In this document: one piece after another, positions 50,113 to 59,849 of the stretch
Layout: the number at the start of each line of letters is the position of its first letter
Position numbering within the stretch: the first letter of the stretch is position 1
NCBI GenBank assembly: GCA_948777935.1
Contig: CAQDYY010000001.1
Location: 440,191-504,190, forward strand
Origin: an uncultured Clostridia bacterium
Lineage (GTDB): Bacteria > Bacillota > Clostridia > TANB77 > CAG-508
DNA: 64,000 nucleotides
Direction of reading: 5' to 3'
The notes under the pieces: model-generated
What the model was told of the DNA's origin: nothing
What the model saw: only the letters and a program-made list of their open reading frames with translations
The model's database searches: none
Position numbers and translations under genes: made by a program

Positions 50113-51984
50113 TTATTCCTCTTCTTTTTTCTCTTTTTCGTTTTCACTATTTAATATAGCATCTTGTTTATCTTCTTTTTGCTTACTTTCTTTTTTTATA
50201 CTATCTGATAGTAATATAAATTGTACACTTCCCTCTTCTCCTTCTTCTAGCATAGTATAGTTTTTATATTCTAATGAAAGTTCTCCTAACTTATTTATTC
50301 TTTTTGTTACATCTTTTAAATTTCCACCTAAAGCATTACAAATAGGTTTTATTCCTTCATTATTGAATTTCAAAATTCCTTCATATAATGTATTTGCACC
50401 TTCTTTTATTGTTGTTGTAGCTTGTGTTAATTGATTATCAGCTAAAGTTAACTGTGTTGTAGATGTATCTAATGTATTTAATCCTTGTTTTATTTGGTTT
50501 GACCCTTGTGATATTTTTTTTGTTCCATTAGATAACGCTAAAGAGCCATTATATAAAGTATCTGCGCCTTGTTTTAGTTCTTCAGTTTTACTTGCAAGAG
50601 TAGTTGTTCCCTCTTCTAATTGTTCTAGCCCATTAGTTAAATTTTCATTTCCTACTTGTATTTCTTTTATTCCTGCTTGCACACTTCCAATACCTCCTTG
50701 CAATTCACTAATTTGTTTTTGGAATTTTGCAAGTGTTTGTGCATTATTCTTAAATATTGCACTTTTTGTAGGGTCTGTTTCTGCCATACTCATAGCATTA
50801 TTTGCATCTATTAAACTTTGTAACTCTTGTGCTGTTTTTTCATCTATTTCTATACCCTTAGCTATAGTAGAAAGACCTTGTGAAATCTTTTCTTCTCCTT
50901 CTTCTAGTTTTTTACTTCCTTCTTTCGCTTCTCCTATTTTTGTAGCAACTAAGCTCATATTTTCACTTATTTGTGTTGCACCATCACTAATTTGCTTTGC
51001 ACCATTTCCTATCGCTTTTCCACTTTTATCTAATGTGCTAATTCCACTATCAATTTGTGCATAACTATTATTTGCATTTGTCATTCCTTCTGATACTTGT
51101 TTCATTGCTAAATTAAATTCTTGTTTTTTATTACTATATTCTTCTGTTCCTTCTTTTAAAGTTTTTGCTCCTTGTAAAATTTCTTCACTTGCAGATTGCA
51201 ATTTTGATACTTTACTATATACTTCATCAAGTTTATTAAGTTCTTTTAAATCTTCTTCATTTTCAATTATTTTTGGTGTTACAAAACTTGCAATAGTATC
51301 TAGCTTAAAATCTGTTGTATCCATTTCGATTTCTATTTTATTTGGTAAATCAAAATCCTTTTTATTAATTCCAAGGCTTTCTTTCATGCCCGGAAATGCT
51401 ACTCCAACAACAATTGTTTTTGAACCATCATCTATCATCTTTCCATTTGATATGGTAATATTTTTATTTATCTCATTATCTATCATAGTTCCTGCAATTA
51501 CTATAAATGGTGTATACATTTCTACATTTCTTCCATTTACATTTACAATATGTTTTTCATTATTTGTATATTGTAAGGTTACTTTTACTTTTCCACTTTT
51601 TCCTACAATATCATCTTTTGATATTTCTTCTCCATTTAATGTATATGAAATATTACATGAAATCGGCAACTGTTTTGTTGTTTCTCCTTTATAGTAAATG
51701 TCTTTTCCATTTGCATTCCATACAACTTGTGTACCATCTTTTTCAAATGTTTCATAGCCATTTGTATTTTCAATATTTAGTAAATCTGATATATCACGAA
51801 TTGTATCTAAACCTTCTTCATTTTTAATATGACTTGATACTATAGTTTCATACGAATTTCCATTAGCATCTAGCTTTGAATATACTGTTTCTTCTTTTGT
51901 ATATGCCATAACTGGTAGTGTATAGCAAAGTGTGCTTACAAGTGTTACTCCTGAAATTACTTTTATCATTTTATTATTTTTCAT
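50113..51984 (-). CDS. Secreted YhgE/Pip-like protein with X-x-x-G heptad repeats
   Basis: A 623-residue protein with an N-terminal signal peptide (MKNNKMIKVISGVTLVSTLC). A beta-rich domain spans about 30-240. A long coiled region of regularly spaced Gly motifs follows (GAKTLKEGTEEYS, GAKQISDGATQIS, LEQLEEGTTTLAS, LYNGSLALSNGTKKIS), typical of YhgE/Pip and MMPL-associated proteins. The C-terminus is very acidic/basic mixed (KEKKEEE). It follows the MMPL transporter by 15 bp, so the two probably form an exporter with a periplasmic-type adaptor. Confidence 0.85.
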   Translation of the reverse strand: MKNNKMIKVISGVTLVSTLCYTLPVMAYTKEETVYSKLDANGNSYETIVSSHIKNEEGLDTIRDISDLLNIENTNGYETFEKDGTQVVWNANGKDIYYKGETTKQLPISCNISYTLNGEEISKDDIVGKSGKVKVTLQYTNNEKHIVNVNGRNVEMYTPFIVIAGTMIDNEINKNITISNGKMIDDGSKTIVVGVAFPGMKESLGINKKDFDLPNKIEIEMDTTDFKLDTIASFVTPKIIENEEDLKELNKLDEVYSKVSKLQSASEEILQGAKTLKEGTEEYSNKKQEFNLAMKQVSEGMTNANNSYAQIDSGISTLDKSGKAIGNGAKQISDGATQISENMSLVATKIGEAKEGSKKLEEGEEKISQGLSTIAKGIEIDEKTAQELQSLIDANNAMSMAETDPTKSAIFKNNAQTLAKFQKQISELQGGIGSVQAGIKEIQVGNENLTNGLEQLEEGTTTLASKTEELKQGADTLYNGSLALSNGTKKISQGSNQIKQGLNTLDTSTTQLTLADNQLTQATTTIKEGANTLYEGILKFNNEGIKPICNALGGNLKDVTKRINKLGELSLEYKNYTMLEEGEEGSVQFILLSDSIKKESKQKEDKQDAILNSENEKEKKEEE

Positions 51985-51999
51985 TTTCTTTCTTCCCTT

Positions 52000-54069
52000 C
52001 TAATTATTTATTTTTCTCATTCCAATAGTTGTTTTACAAATTAATTTATCAAATAACATTAAGAATGATGGCAATACCATAATAACTACTATCATACTAA
52101 TAATTGCTCCTCTTGACATAAGAGTACATAATGAACCTATCATTTCTATTTTTGAATATGCTCCAACACCAAATGTTGCTCCAAAGAAACATAAACCACT
52201 AATTGCAATTGAGCCGATTGATGTTCCTAGTGCCTCATCTATTGCCGATTTTTTATTCATTCCTTCTTTTCTTGCTATAACATATTTAGTAGTAATCAAT
52301 ATAGCATAATCTATAGTTGCACCTAATTGAATAGTTCCTATTACAATTGAAGCAATAAATGGTATTATAGTTCCTGTGTAATATGGTATTCCCATATTGA
52401 TAAATATTGCAAATTCGATTGTTAGCATTAAAATTATTGGTAATGAAATAGATTTTAACACTATTATCATAAGTATAAATATTATTAGTATAGATACTGT
52501 ATTTACACTGTTAAAGTCATGGTCACTTATTGTTACTAAATCTTTCATAAGTGGACCTTCTCCTGCTAAAATAGCGTTTTCATCATATTGTTTAATAATT
52601 TCATTAATTTTAGTTATTTGATTATTTAATTCATCTGTTGCCATTTCATATTTAGAATTTATTAATACCATTTGATATTTGTCATTTTCAAATACTTCTT
52701 TTATATCATCTGGTAATATAATGTCTGGAAGATTACTTCCTACTATTTTTGAATATCCTAATGTCCATTCTATACCGTCTAATTCATCTATTTCTTCAAG
52801 CATTTCATTTACTCTATAATTCGGTACACTTTTATCTATTAAAACAATTTGTGTTGATACCATACCAAATTTATCTTTTAATGCGGTATTTGCTTCTACA
52901 CTTGGAAGTGTATCTGGCAAAGATTTATCTAAGTTGTAGTATACTTTTGTATTTTGATATCCAAAAAATGCTATTGGAAGTATTATAATAAATGTTATTA
53001 TAATTGCTTTATAATGCTTTATATTAAACTCTTTTAGCTTTTGGAATTTTGGCATAATTTCTCTATGTTTTGTTTTTTCTATTAAACTATTTGCTTGTAA
53101 TATCATTGCAGGTAAAATTGTTACAACACAAATTACTCCAAATAAAACTCCTTTTGCCATTACAATTCCTATGTCTTTTCCTAATGTTAAATTCATACTA
53201 CAAAGTGCTAAGAAACCTGCTATTGTTGTAAGTGAACTTCCAAGCACTGATGTTAGAGTTTTTGCAATTGCTGTTTCCATTGCTTTTATGGCATCTCCAA
53301 CTTTTTCTTTTTCTTGCATATAACTATGGTAAAGAAAAATTGCAAAATCCATTGTAACACCTAGCTGTAATACTGCACTTATTGCTTTTGTTATATATGA
53401 AATCTCTCCTAAAAAGATATTAGTTCCCATATTATATAAAATTGCAATTCCAATATTTAATAGTAAAAATATTGGTGCTACATATGAGTCTAGTGCAATT
53501 TCTAATATAATTAAACATAAGATAACTGCTATTATTACATAGATTACAATTTCTGAATCTGATAAATCTCTTGTGTCTAATACTGTTGCTGACATTCCAC
53601 TTATTTTACATCTCTCGTCTGTTATTTCTCTTAAAGTTTCAATTGTTTTTATTGTTTCATCTGCTGAAATAGCTTCTTTAAATGTTACTAACATTATTGT
53701 AGAATTGTCTTTATATACTTTGTCTGTTATTTCTTTTGGTAGCATTTCTTTTGGAATACTCGTTCCAATTACATCATTTGCTGAAACTACTTTTGCTACA
53801 TTATCTAACTCTCTAATTTTATCTTCTAATGAAATAATATCTTTTGGCTTCATGTCTTCTAATATAACCATTGAAAAAGCTCCCATATTAAATTCATCTG
53901 ATAAAATCTTTTCTCCTTTGATTGTTTCAATATCTTCTGGCAAATACACTAAGATGTCATAATTAATTCTAGTTGCCTTCATACCAATTATTGCTGGTAT
54001 TATTAAAAGCACTGCTATAATTAATATTAACTTTCTATGTTTGCAAATAAATTCTCCAAACTTTTGCAT
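52000..54069 (-). CDS. MMPL/RND-family exporter
   Basis: A 689-residue membrane protein with two repeats of about six helices and large extracytoplasmic loops. RND/MMPL features include AVLQLGVTMDFAIFLYHSYM and TIQLGATIDYAILITTKYV at equivalent places in each half, with Asp residues in the membrane that carry protons. ATG at 54069 has AAGGAG 7 bases before it. It is divergent from a TetR regulator and followed by the YhgE-like gene. Lipid, peptide or toxic-compound export is likely, but the substrate is unknown. Confidence 0.92.
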   Translation of the reverse strand: MQKFGEFICKHRKLILIIAVLLIIPAIIGMKATRINYDILVYLPEDIETIKGEKILSDEFNMGAFSMVILEDMKPKDIISLEDKIRELDNVAKVVSANDVIGTSIPKEMLPKEITDKVYKDNSTIMLVTFKEAISADETIKTIETLREITDERCKISGMSATVLDTRDLSDSEIVIYVIIAVILCLIILEIALDSYVAPIFLLLNIGIAILYNMGTNIFLGEISYITKAISAVLQLGVTMDFAIFLYHSYMQEKEKVGDAIKAMETAIAKTLTSVLGSSLTTIAGFLALCSMNLTLGKDIGIVMAKGVLFGVICVVTILPAMILQANSLIEKTKHREIMPKFQKLKEFNIKHYKAIIITFIIILPIAFFGYQNTKVYYNLDKSLPDTLPSVEANTALKDKFGMVSTQIVLIDKSVPNYRVNEMLEEIDELDGIEWTLGYSKIVGSNLPDIILPDDIKEVFENDKYQMVLINSKYEMATDELNNQITKINEIIKQYDENAILAGEGPLMKDLVTISDHDFNSVNTVSILIIFILMIIVLKSISLPIILMLTIEFAIFINMGIPYYTGTIIPFIASIVIGTIQLGATIDYAILITTKYVIARKEGMNKKSAIDEALGTSIGSIAISGLCFFGATFGVGAYSKIEMIGSLCTLMSRGAIISMIVVIMVLPSFLMLFDKLICKTTIGMRKINN

Positions 54070-54129
54070 ATACATACTCCTTTCTCGTTTTTCTAATTTA
54101 TTATTATAGTTTGTTTTCTAGTATTTGCA

Positions 54130-54189
54130 ACTACAATTATAGTATAGTTGTATAGTTATTCTACATTTATATAAAATTGTATGTGTAGA
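54130..54189. promoter_or_regulatory. Candidate operator region between tetR and the MMPL operon
   Basis: The divergent gap holds inverted repeats CAACTA (54129) / TAGTTG (54145) and TCTACA (54160-54165) / TGTAGA (54184-54189). TetR-family proteins usually bind inverted repeats near their own divergent promoters. The arms are short, so this is suggestive only. Confidence 0.4.
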
Positions 54190-54265
54190 CAAGTGTAGAT
54201 TATCTTTACAATCATAGAAAAAAGTTATATAATGTCTAAAGAAAATTTGATTAGAGGTGTAAGTG

Positions 54266-54829
54266 ATGGGAGATTTAAGAACAAAGAGAACTTATAAATT
54301 ATTGCAAGATGCACTTTTTGAATTGTTGTCGAAAAAAGCATTTGACGAAATTAAGGTAAATGATATTTGTGAATTAGCTATGGTACATAGAACTACATTT
54401 TATACTCATTTCTCAGATAAGTATGAGTTATTAGAATATGTTATTTCTGAAGTAGAGAAAGAAATTACTGGTAATTTAATGCCTTATTCTTATTCTACAT
54501 TAGAGGAATTTTATAGAAATATGGTTATGAGTCTTTTAAATTATGTTGATATACACCGTAAGTTTTTTCGTTCTATTTTAAAGAAGAATGAAGATACTGG
54601 CTTTTCTAAAGTTTTTAGCCATACTTGTATATCATATATTAAAGAAATGCTAGCTAAAGAAGAAGATGCAGGTATTACACATACTGTTCCAATTGAAATT
54701 ATTTCTGAGTTTTATTCAGGTGCAGTTATTTCTACAATAAATTGGTGGCTAAAGTCTAATAGTAAGCTATCAAAAGACGAGCTTTGCACTTATATAATTA
54801 ACCTTATATTTGAAACCCCACATACTTAA
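54266..54829 (+). CDS. TetR/AcrR-family repressor
   Basis: The 187-residue protein has an N-terminal HTH: RTKRTYKLLQDALFELLSKKAFDEIKVNDICELAMVHRTTFYTHFSDKYELL, quoted by its landmarks ALFELLSKK, VNDICELA and RTTFYTHFSDKYEL. A helical ligand/dimer domain with a TetR_C-type end (VISTINWWLKSNSKLS) follows. ATG at 54266 has AGAGGTG upstream. The divergent arrangement implies control of the MMPL/YhgE operon. Confidence 0.92.
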   Translation: MGDLRTKRTYKLLQDALFELLSKKAFDEIKVNDICELAMVHRTTFYTHFSDKYELLEYVISEVEKEITGNLMPYSYSTLEEFYRNMVMSLLNYVDIHRKFFRSILKKNEDTGFSKVFSHTCISYIKEMLAKEEDAGITHTVPIEIISEFYSGAVISTINWWLKSNSKLSKDELCTYIINLIFETPHT

Positions 54830-54841
54830 ATATGTGGGGTT
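54814..54841. terminator. Bidirectional terminator between tetR and the P-loop gene
   Basis: AACCCCACATA pairs with TATGTGGGGTT around CTTAAA. The tetR stop codon lies in the loop. Confidence 0.85.
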
Positions 54842-54846
54842 GATTT

Positions 54847-55434
54847 CTATTTCTCATTTTTTATTATTTCATTTACTAAGTTTTCTAAAACTTCTTCTCT
54901 ATTTTTACTTACATCAATAAATGGCAAATTATATTTTTTGCACTCTTCTTGTATCCATTTGCTTATTTCAATATATGTTTCTATCTGAGTTAATAATTCA
55001 TCATTACTTTTGGTTACTGTCCAATCATCTATTGTATCAAATTGTCTAATCTGTTTAACTTTCTCCTCTGCTGTTATGTTAGGATATGCAAGAAAATATA
55101 TATTACAATTCTGATTTGAAAAATATGTTACAAAATCTTTTGGTACAATATGATATATATCTATTGCTACTTTATAATCTATTTTTTTGCAATTACTAGA
55201 TTTTTGTATTTCATTTGTCCAATTTGATAGAAATTTGCTAAATGGTTTACTTGTTTCCTTTAATTCCCACATTTCAGTATGACTAATTCCTGTTTGTGGA
55301 AAACTATTTTGAAAAGCAAAAGTAAGAGTATCTGCTTCAATATGTTCATAATTTCCCCTTATTGCTAATTCATGACAAATTGTACTTTTCCCAACTCTTG
55401 GTACCCCAGCTATTATAATTTGCTTTCTATTCAT
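54847..55434 (-). CDS. P-loop NTPase/kinase-like protein
   Basis: The 195-residue protein starts MNRKQIIIAGVPRVGKSTIC with Walker A GVPRVGKST at about 10-18. HIEADTLTFAF and YKVAIDIYHIVPKDF could carry acidic catalytic residues. A lid-like basic segment is weak. It resembles small nucleoside- or shikimate-kinase-type P-loop proteins without a clear substrate. ATG has AAAGGAA in front. It lies downstream of the HEPN/MNT genes. Confidence 0.72.
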   Translation of the reverse strand: MNRKQIIIAGVPRVGKSTICHELAIRGNYEHIEADTLTFAFQNSFPQTGISHTEMWELKETSKPFSKFLSNWTNEIQKSSNCKKIDYKVAIDIYHIVPKDFVTYFSNQNCNIYFLAYPNITAEEKVKQIRQFDTIDDWTVTKSNDELLTQIETYIEISKWIQEECKKYNLPFIDVSKNREEVLENLVNEIIKNEK

Positions 55435-55484
55435 TTCCTTTTTTCTCCAATTTCTTGTTTAACCAATTAAATATTACATAACGT

Positions 55485-55895
55485 TTATCTCATTTCACTA
55501 ATCTTTTCTTCTACATATTTTTCTACTAATTTTATAAGTTCTTCTGCTGTTTCAATTTGTAGTAATGTTACTTCTTTATCTACTACAAATTCATCGTCAT
55601 AATCGCTATCCTCTCTTACTTGGCTTGCTCTAGCTATTCTTCTTCCCATTTGTTTTGGAAATAATTCTTTATTAACATAATTCTTATTAAAATATGCAAT
55701 AACATCTTTATGTCTTTTAAAATCAATTGGTTCTGTTGCTAATACACTACGTAAAGCATGAAAAATTGCATAATATGCTCTACTATTTGCTGATTTATAA
55801 TGAGCTTCTTTAAATAGTAATTTACTAGATTCTAAATCATCTTTTGATTGTTCTATTCGATGTTTTATTAAATCTACTGATATTTTAGGATTCAC
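55485..55895 (-). CDS. HEPN-domain protein, UPF0332-like, partner of the MNT protein
   Basis: The 136-residue helical protein (GTG start) has the UPF0332/HEPN layout: RIEQSKDDLESSKLLFKEAHYKSANSRAYYAIFHALRSVL in family order, with SRAYYAIFHA as the landmark, then RASQVREDSDYDDEF. Its R-x3-DY element differs from the R-x4-H-x-Y motif of the pair at 35314. It overlaps the MNT gene by 11 bp. Likely the toxin or substrate subunit of a HEPN/MNT module. Confidence 0.85.
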   Translation of the reverse strand: MNPKISVDLIKHRIEQSKDDLESSKLLFKEAHYKSANSRAYYAIFHALRSVLATEPIDFKRHKDVIAYFNKNYVNKELFPKQMGRRIARASQVREDSDYDDEFVVDKEVTLLQIETAEELIKLVEKYVEEKISEMR

Positions 55896-56232
55896 TTAAA
55901 ACAACCCCCTCTTTTTGTACATTTATATAAAAAGGTAAAAAATCTAACCAATTATTAAACTTATCTATATTCTTTATTAATGGTGAGATTATTACATCAT
56001 TTTCTAACTGTATATCGTAAGCAAAATCCCATATTCTTTCTCCATATTCATTTATTTCTTTATCGCTTAAATCTGTTAATATCATTATATCTATATCACT
56101 ATTTTCTCTATAATCTCCTCTTGCATAAGAGCCATATAGTATAACTCTTTTTGCTCTATTTCCAAATAGTTTATTTACTCCATTAATAAATTCTTTAATT
56201 GACTTCTCTATTTTTTCTGGCATTTGGTTCAT
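55885..56232 (-). CDS. MNT-type nucleotidyltransferase (antitoxin-like)
   Basis: ATG at 56232 with AGGAGGTG in front gives 115 residues. LYGSYARGDYRENSDIDIMI supplies GS-x10-D-x-D (Gly34-Ser35, Asp46, Asp48). The C-terminal part YDIQLENDVIISPLIKNID is typical of MNT domain proteins. It overlaps the HEPN gene, antitoxin first. It differs in sequence from the pair at 35696, so the two modules are not recent duplicates. Confidence 0.9.
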   Translation of the reverse strand: MNQMPEKIEKSIKEFINGVNKLFGNRAKRVILYGSYARGDYRENSDIDIMILTDLSDKEINEYGERIWDFAYDIQLENDVIISPLIKNIDKFNNWLDFLPFYINVQKEGVVLSES

Positions 56233-56285
56233 AGAAATAAGCACCTCCTAATATATACAGTATAACATATGACAATAATAAAATA

Positions 56286-57500
56286 CTATACTTCTAAAAC
56301 TTTTTTCTTAAATATTTCTACTCTTGTTATATATCCTCCTACTAGCATATCAATCTCTTCATCTTTTAGTTTTGTATATTCTTGATATTTTGTTAGCATA
56401 TCTCTATAATCTCTTGATAAATCTAATAAACTATCAATTTTATCTTTACTAATTTTTATTGTGAATATTTTTTCTAAATTAGATGCTAAAATTAGTTGTG
56501 TTGTAAAGCATTTTACTTCACCTTCTTTAAAGTCCCAATAAGCTGCTGTAACATTTGTATTCATGCTTCTTCCTGTATCAAATATTGGACAAATTCTTTT
56601 CCATTCTAATGTATTTACATCTCTTATAATTCCAAAATTATTTAGATGCCTATCTTCATTTAGCATAATATAATCTAGCATTAGCATTTTCTGTAAATAC
56701 TCTTCTGCATTTGGAACTTTGTGTTCTTTTAATATTTGTAAATATGTATTGTAATCTTCTATTGTTTTGGTTACTTTGTTTGATTTTTCAGTTAATATGC
56801 TATATGCTGGTATAATTTCTTCATCTTTATTTATAATACATTTACAAACACTAACTAATGTATCTTGTCTTTTACTTTTTACCACATCTAATGTATATTT
56901 AACATGTGGAACTTCTAGAATTTCACATATTTTACTTGCCAATACTTCATTTATTGGCTCAAATTTATGAATTGTACCAGAGCCTTTATATAGGTGGTTT
57001 TCACCATTCTTTTTTATCCATACTTTTTTTAGTTGACCATTTGATGTATTGTTTGGAGTTTTATCTACTGCTTGTCCTTTACTTTGTTTTAATGAAGTAC
57101 CAGCACCACTTCCATATGTACCTTCTGCAAAAGCCATACTATCATAATCTTTATCAAAATAATTTATATTTTCCCATTTAATTTCTTCATCTTCTGGTTT
57201 AAACCAATATTGATCTGAAACAGATAACGCATAATCTCTATTTATTAATTCTTTTACATTACTTATTCCAAACACCTCTAATATATCTTTTAAATCATCT
57301 CTACATATTGGTATTGCTCTATTATTAAACCAATTATTCATTTCTACTGTTATTTTTTCTTCTAGTGCATTTTTTATGTCTAGTGGTGCATATTCTATAT
57401 TAGATATATTCTCTATTTTAGTTATAACATTTAAATCTGTATCATATTTAAATTCTAATACTTTGGTGTTTTTATTCATCAATACATAGTTTTTAATCAT
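56286..57500 (-). CDS. HipA-like kinase without HipB
   Basis: The 404-residue protein carries the HipA-type kinase core: LDYIMLNEDRHLNNFGIIRD (catalytic N-x-DRH-x-x-N-x-G) and CPIFDTGRSMN (metal-binding Asp). LWIKKNGENHLYKG-like KVWIKKNGENHLYKGSGT lies in the N-lobe. HipA family members phosphorylate proteins such as tRNA synthetases; the solo clostridial form is often mis-annotated as excisionase. No HTH partner gene is adjacent, but it lies next to the MNT/HEPN genes in a toxin-like cluster. Confidence 0.82.
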   Translation of the reverse strand: MIKNYVLMNKNTKVLEFKYDTDLNVITKIENISNIEYAPLDIKNALEEKITVEMNNWFNNRAIPICRDDLKDILEVFGISNVKELINRDYALSVSDQYWFKPEDEEIKWENINYFDKDYDSMAFAEGTYGSGAGTSLKQSKGQAVDKTPNNTSNGQLKKVWIKKNGENHLYKGSGTIHKFEPINEVLASKICEILEVPHVKYTLDVVKSKRQDTLVSVCKCIINKDEEIIPAYSILTEKSNKVTKTIEDYNTYLQILKEHKVPNAEEYLQKMLMLDYIMLNEDRHLNNFGIIRDVNTLEWKRICPIFDTGRSMNTNVTAAYWDFKEGEVKCFTTQLILASNLEKIFTIKISKDKIDSLLDLSRDYRDMLTKYQEYTKLKDEEIDMLVGGYITRVEIFKKKVLEV

Positions 57501-57547
57501 TTATTTACTCTCTTTCTAATACTTTTATTTTAGCTATACTATTTTTT

Positions 57548-58474
57548 CTATTTTTCTAATTTCTTGTTTAACCAATTAAATATCACATAATATACTTCAT
57601 CTTTATTTATCTCATTTGTTAATTCATGTCTTGCATCTTTAAATAACCTAATTGTTACATCTTGTAAACCTGCTCTTTTTAACATGTTTTCTACACGTAT
57701 AACACCTTTTCCCATTCCTCCTACTGGATCTTTATCTCCTGAAATAAGTAATATTGGAACTTTAGCTGTTTTGTTTATGTTTTTTTGTTTTGATAAATAA
57801 TATGAGCCTTTTAGTAGGTTTAAATATCCATTTGTAGTAAAATTGATGCCACATAATGCATCTTTTTGATATTTATCTACTACAGTTTCATCACGTGTTG
57901 TCCAATCTGCTTTTGTACGGTTTGGCTTAAATTTCTTGTTAAAAGAACCTGTTATTAAATATTCAATTAGTGGACTTCTGTATCGTTCTCCTTTTAATAG
58001 CATAATAAATTTTGTTAGTATTTGCCCTGTAATAAGCCCTGCCTTTTGCCCACTTGTTCCAGATAAAATAACTCCTTTTAAATTATCATTATATTTTGTT
58101 AAATATGTTCTTACTACTAATGACCCCATACTATGCCCAAATATGAAATATGGTAAGTTTGGATATTTTCCACTTATTTCTTTTTGTAGTATGTGTACAT
58201 CTTGGCTTAAATGCTCCCATCCATTCTCTTTTGAAAAATACCCAAAATCCTCTTCATTTTTAACAGTTCTTCCATGTCCTAAATGGTCATGACCTACTAC
58301 AATATATCCATTATTTGCAATTTCTTTTGCAAATCCATCATATCTCTCAATGTGTTCTTGCATCCCATGTACTAATTGTACTATTCCTCTATATTCTTTT
58401 ATCTCTTCATTTCTCCACATTTTTGCATATATTTTGTTTCCTACAGATGAAGTAAAGTAAAAATCTTCTACCAT
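57548..58474 (-). CDS. Alpha/beta hydrolase, monoglyceride-lipase/lysophospholipase type
   Basis: The 308-residue protein shows IVQLVHGMQEHIERYDGFAK, DHLGHGRT and the nucleophile elbow FGHSMGSLVVR (Ser). ISGDKDPVG (Asp) and DARHELTNE (His) complete the triad. This is Hydrolase_4 (PldB-like). It acts on lipid esters in the cytoplasm or at the membrane face. It lies 13 bp after an MFS gene, so they are likely cotranscribed. Confidence 0.93.
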   Translation of the reverse strand: MVEDFYFTSSVGNKIYAKMWRNEEIKEYRGIVQLVHGMQEHIERYDGFAKEIANNGYIVVGHDHLGHGRTVKNEEDFGYFSKENGWEHLSQDVHILQKEISGKYPNLPYFIFGHSMGSLVVRTYLTKYNDNLKGVILSGTSGQKAGLITGQILTKFIMLLKGERYRSPLIEYLITGSFNKKFKPNRTKADWTTRDETVVDKYQKDALCGINFTTNGYLNLLKGSYYLSKQKNINKTAKVPILLISGDKDPVGGMGKGVIRVENMLKRAGLQDVTIRLFKDARHELTNEINKDEVYYVIFNWLNKKLEK

Positions 58475-58487
58475 AAATCTATCTCCT

Positions 58488-59774
58488 TTATTTTACAGTT
58501 TCAGTTCCAATTTCTTGTTTAGAATATTCTTCTGGTTTTAAACCTACCCTTGGTTTCATATAAATAAGTATGGCAATACTTGCTACTAAAAATACAATTC
58601 CACCTATAAACATTGCATTTGCACTTGTTGTACTAGCAAGTAAAATAGAACCAGATACACCAATTACCATTCTTATAAAGTTTTTTATAATAGAATTTGC
58701 TGCATAAATTTTAGAAATTATTTCTTTACTTGCAAAATTTCCCAAATATCTATTTACTAATACTTGGCTCATTGCCATATCACTTTTTCCAACCATTCCT
58801 AATAATACTAGTACAATAATTGATAGCCATACTGGTGGTTGTAACATTACGATTACCCCAGATAGAACCATAACAATAGAACAACTAATAGCAATTATAC
58901 ATAATGAATGATTTTTGAATATGTTATGAAATTGCACTTGTTTTTTAGATGCTACTGCTGATACTATTCCAAATATAGCTGTTATAATTCCAAAAATTTG
59001 TGATGCTGTACCTATATCTGTTAGAATAGTACCTCTATATTCTCCCATAAGACACATAAATCCCCATGTAATACCACTATATATCATAAGGCTTCGTAAT
59101 CGTTTTGACTTTAATATAAACCCAAATGATTCTTTTAAGTCTTTCATATATCCTTTTAATTGCACTTTTTCTTGTTTTTCCTCTTCATCTTCTATTTCTT
59201 CAAATAAAAGAGAAATAATACACGCAAATGCTGAAATTATAATTGAAAGAATCATTGGTAAATATGGGTTTATTGCATAAGTAAAACCTGTTAATACTGC
59301 TGTTATAGCATCAAAAAAGTAGTAATTTGCTTGTCCTTTTCCTGCTATTTTAGAATAAATCTTTCCCTTTTTTTCTGTTTTTGGAATAGATACATTTAAT
59401 AAGCTAGGTTCTGCTACATCTTTTAACGCAAATGTTACTGCACTTGTAAATTCTGCAATACATAGGTGTATAACATTTGTACTAAACATTAATATAGCAA
59501 CATAAATCATATTAAATAAATTGCTAATAAATGCACTTTTTCTATATCCAATTTTTTGAATAAGAATTGTTGCAGGTATCTGTAAAATTACCATAAATAA
59601 TGCGTACATAGATACAGAAAACACAATATCTGATGGTTGTACACCATTTACAGTAGTTAAGAATAATATTTTAATTGCATATACAAATATGACATCTTGT
59701 GCAAATGTTCTATAAAAAGAATATAGTTTCATATTTCTTTTTCGTTTTTTTACTAATCTTTCGTCCTCTACCAT
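58488..59774 (-). CDS. MFS transporter
   Basis: ATG at 59774 with AAGGAG in front gives 428 residues and about 12 helices. The sequence YRTFAQDVIFVYAIKILFLT, VPATILIQKIGYRKSAFISN-like ILIQKIGYRKSAF loop after helix 2, and a charged central loop EEIEDEEEKQEKVQLKGYMK mark the major facilitator superfamily. It ends YSKQEIGTETVK. Substrate unknown; a link to the lipase downstream is possible. Confidence 0.88.
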   Translation of the reverse strand: MVEDERLVKKRKRNMKLYSFYRTFAQDVIFVYAIKILFLTTVNGVQPSDIVFSVSMYALFMVILQIPATILIQKIGYRKSAFISNLFNMIYVAILMFSTNVIHLCIAEFTSAVTFALKDVAEPSLLNVSIPKTEKKGKIYSKIAGKGQANYYFFDAITAVLTGFTYAINPYLPMILSIIISAFACIISLLFEEIEDEEEKQEKVQLKGYMKDLKESFGFILKSKRLRSLMIYSGITWGFMCLMGEYRGTILTDIGTASQIFGIITAIFGIVSAVASKKQVQFHNIFKNHSLCIIAISCSIVMVLSGVIVMLQPPVWLSIIVLVLLGMVGKSDMAMSQVLVNRYLGNFASKEIISKIYAANSIIKNFIRMVIGVSGSILLASTTSANAMFIGGIVFLVASIAILIYMKPRVGLKPEEYSKQEIGTETVK

Positions 59775-59810
59775 ATTTTCTCCTTCGCTTTTTTGTAATT
59801 GTATCATATA

Positions 59811-59849
59811 AAAAAAGTTTTTCCAATAGCTACATTAGAAAAACTTTTA
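59811..59849 (-). terminator. Terminator of the EcfT gene
   Basis: On the minus strand AAAAGTTTTTC pairs with GAAAAACTTTT around a 12-base loop, followed by a run of T. It overlaps the stop of ecfT. Confidence 0.8.
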
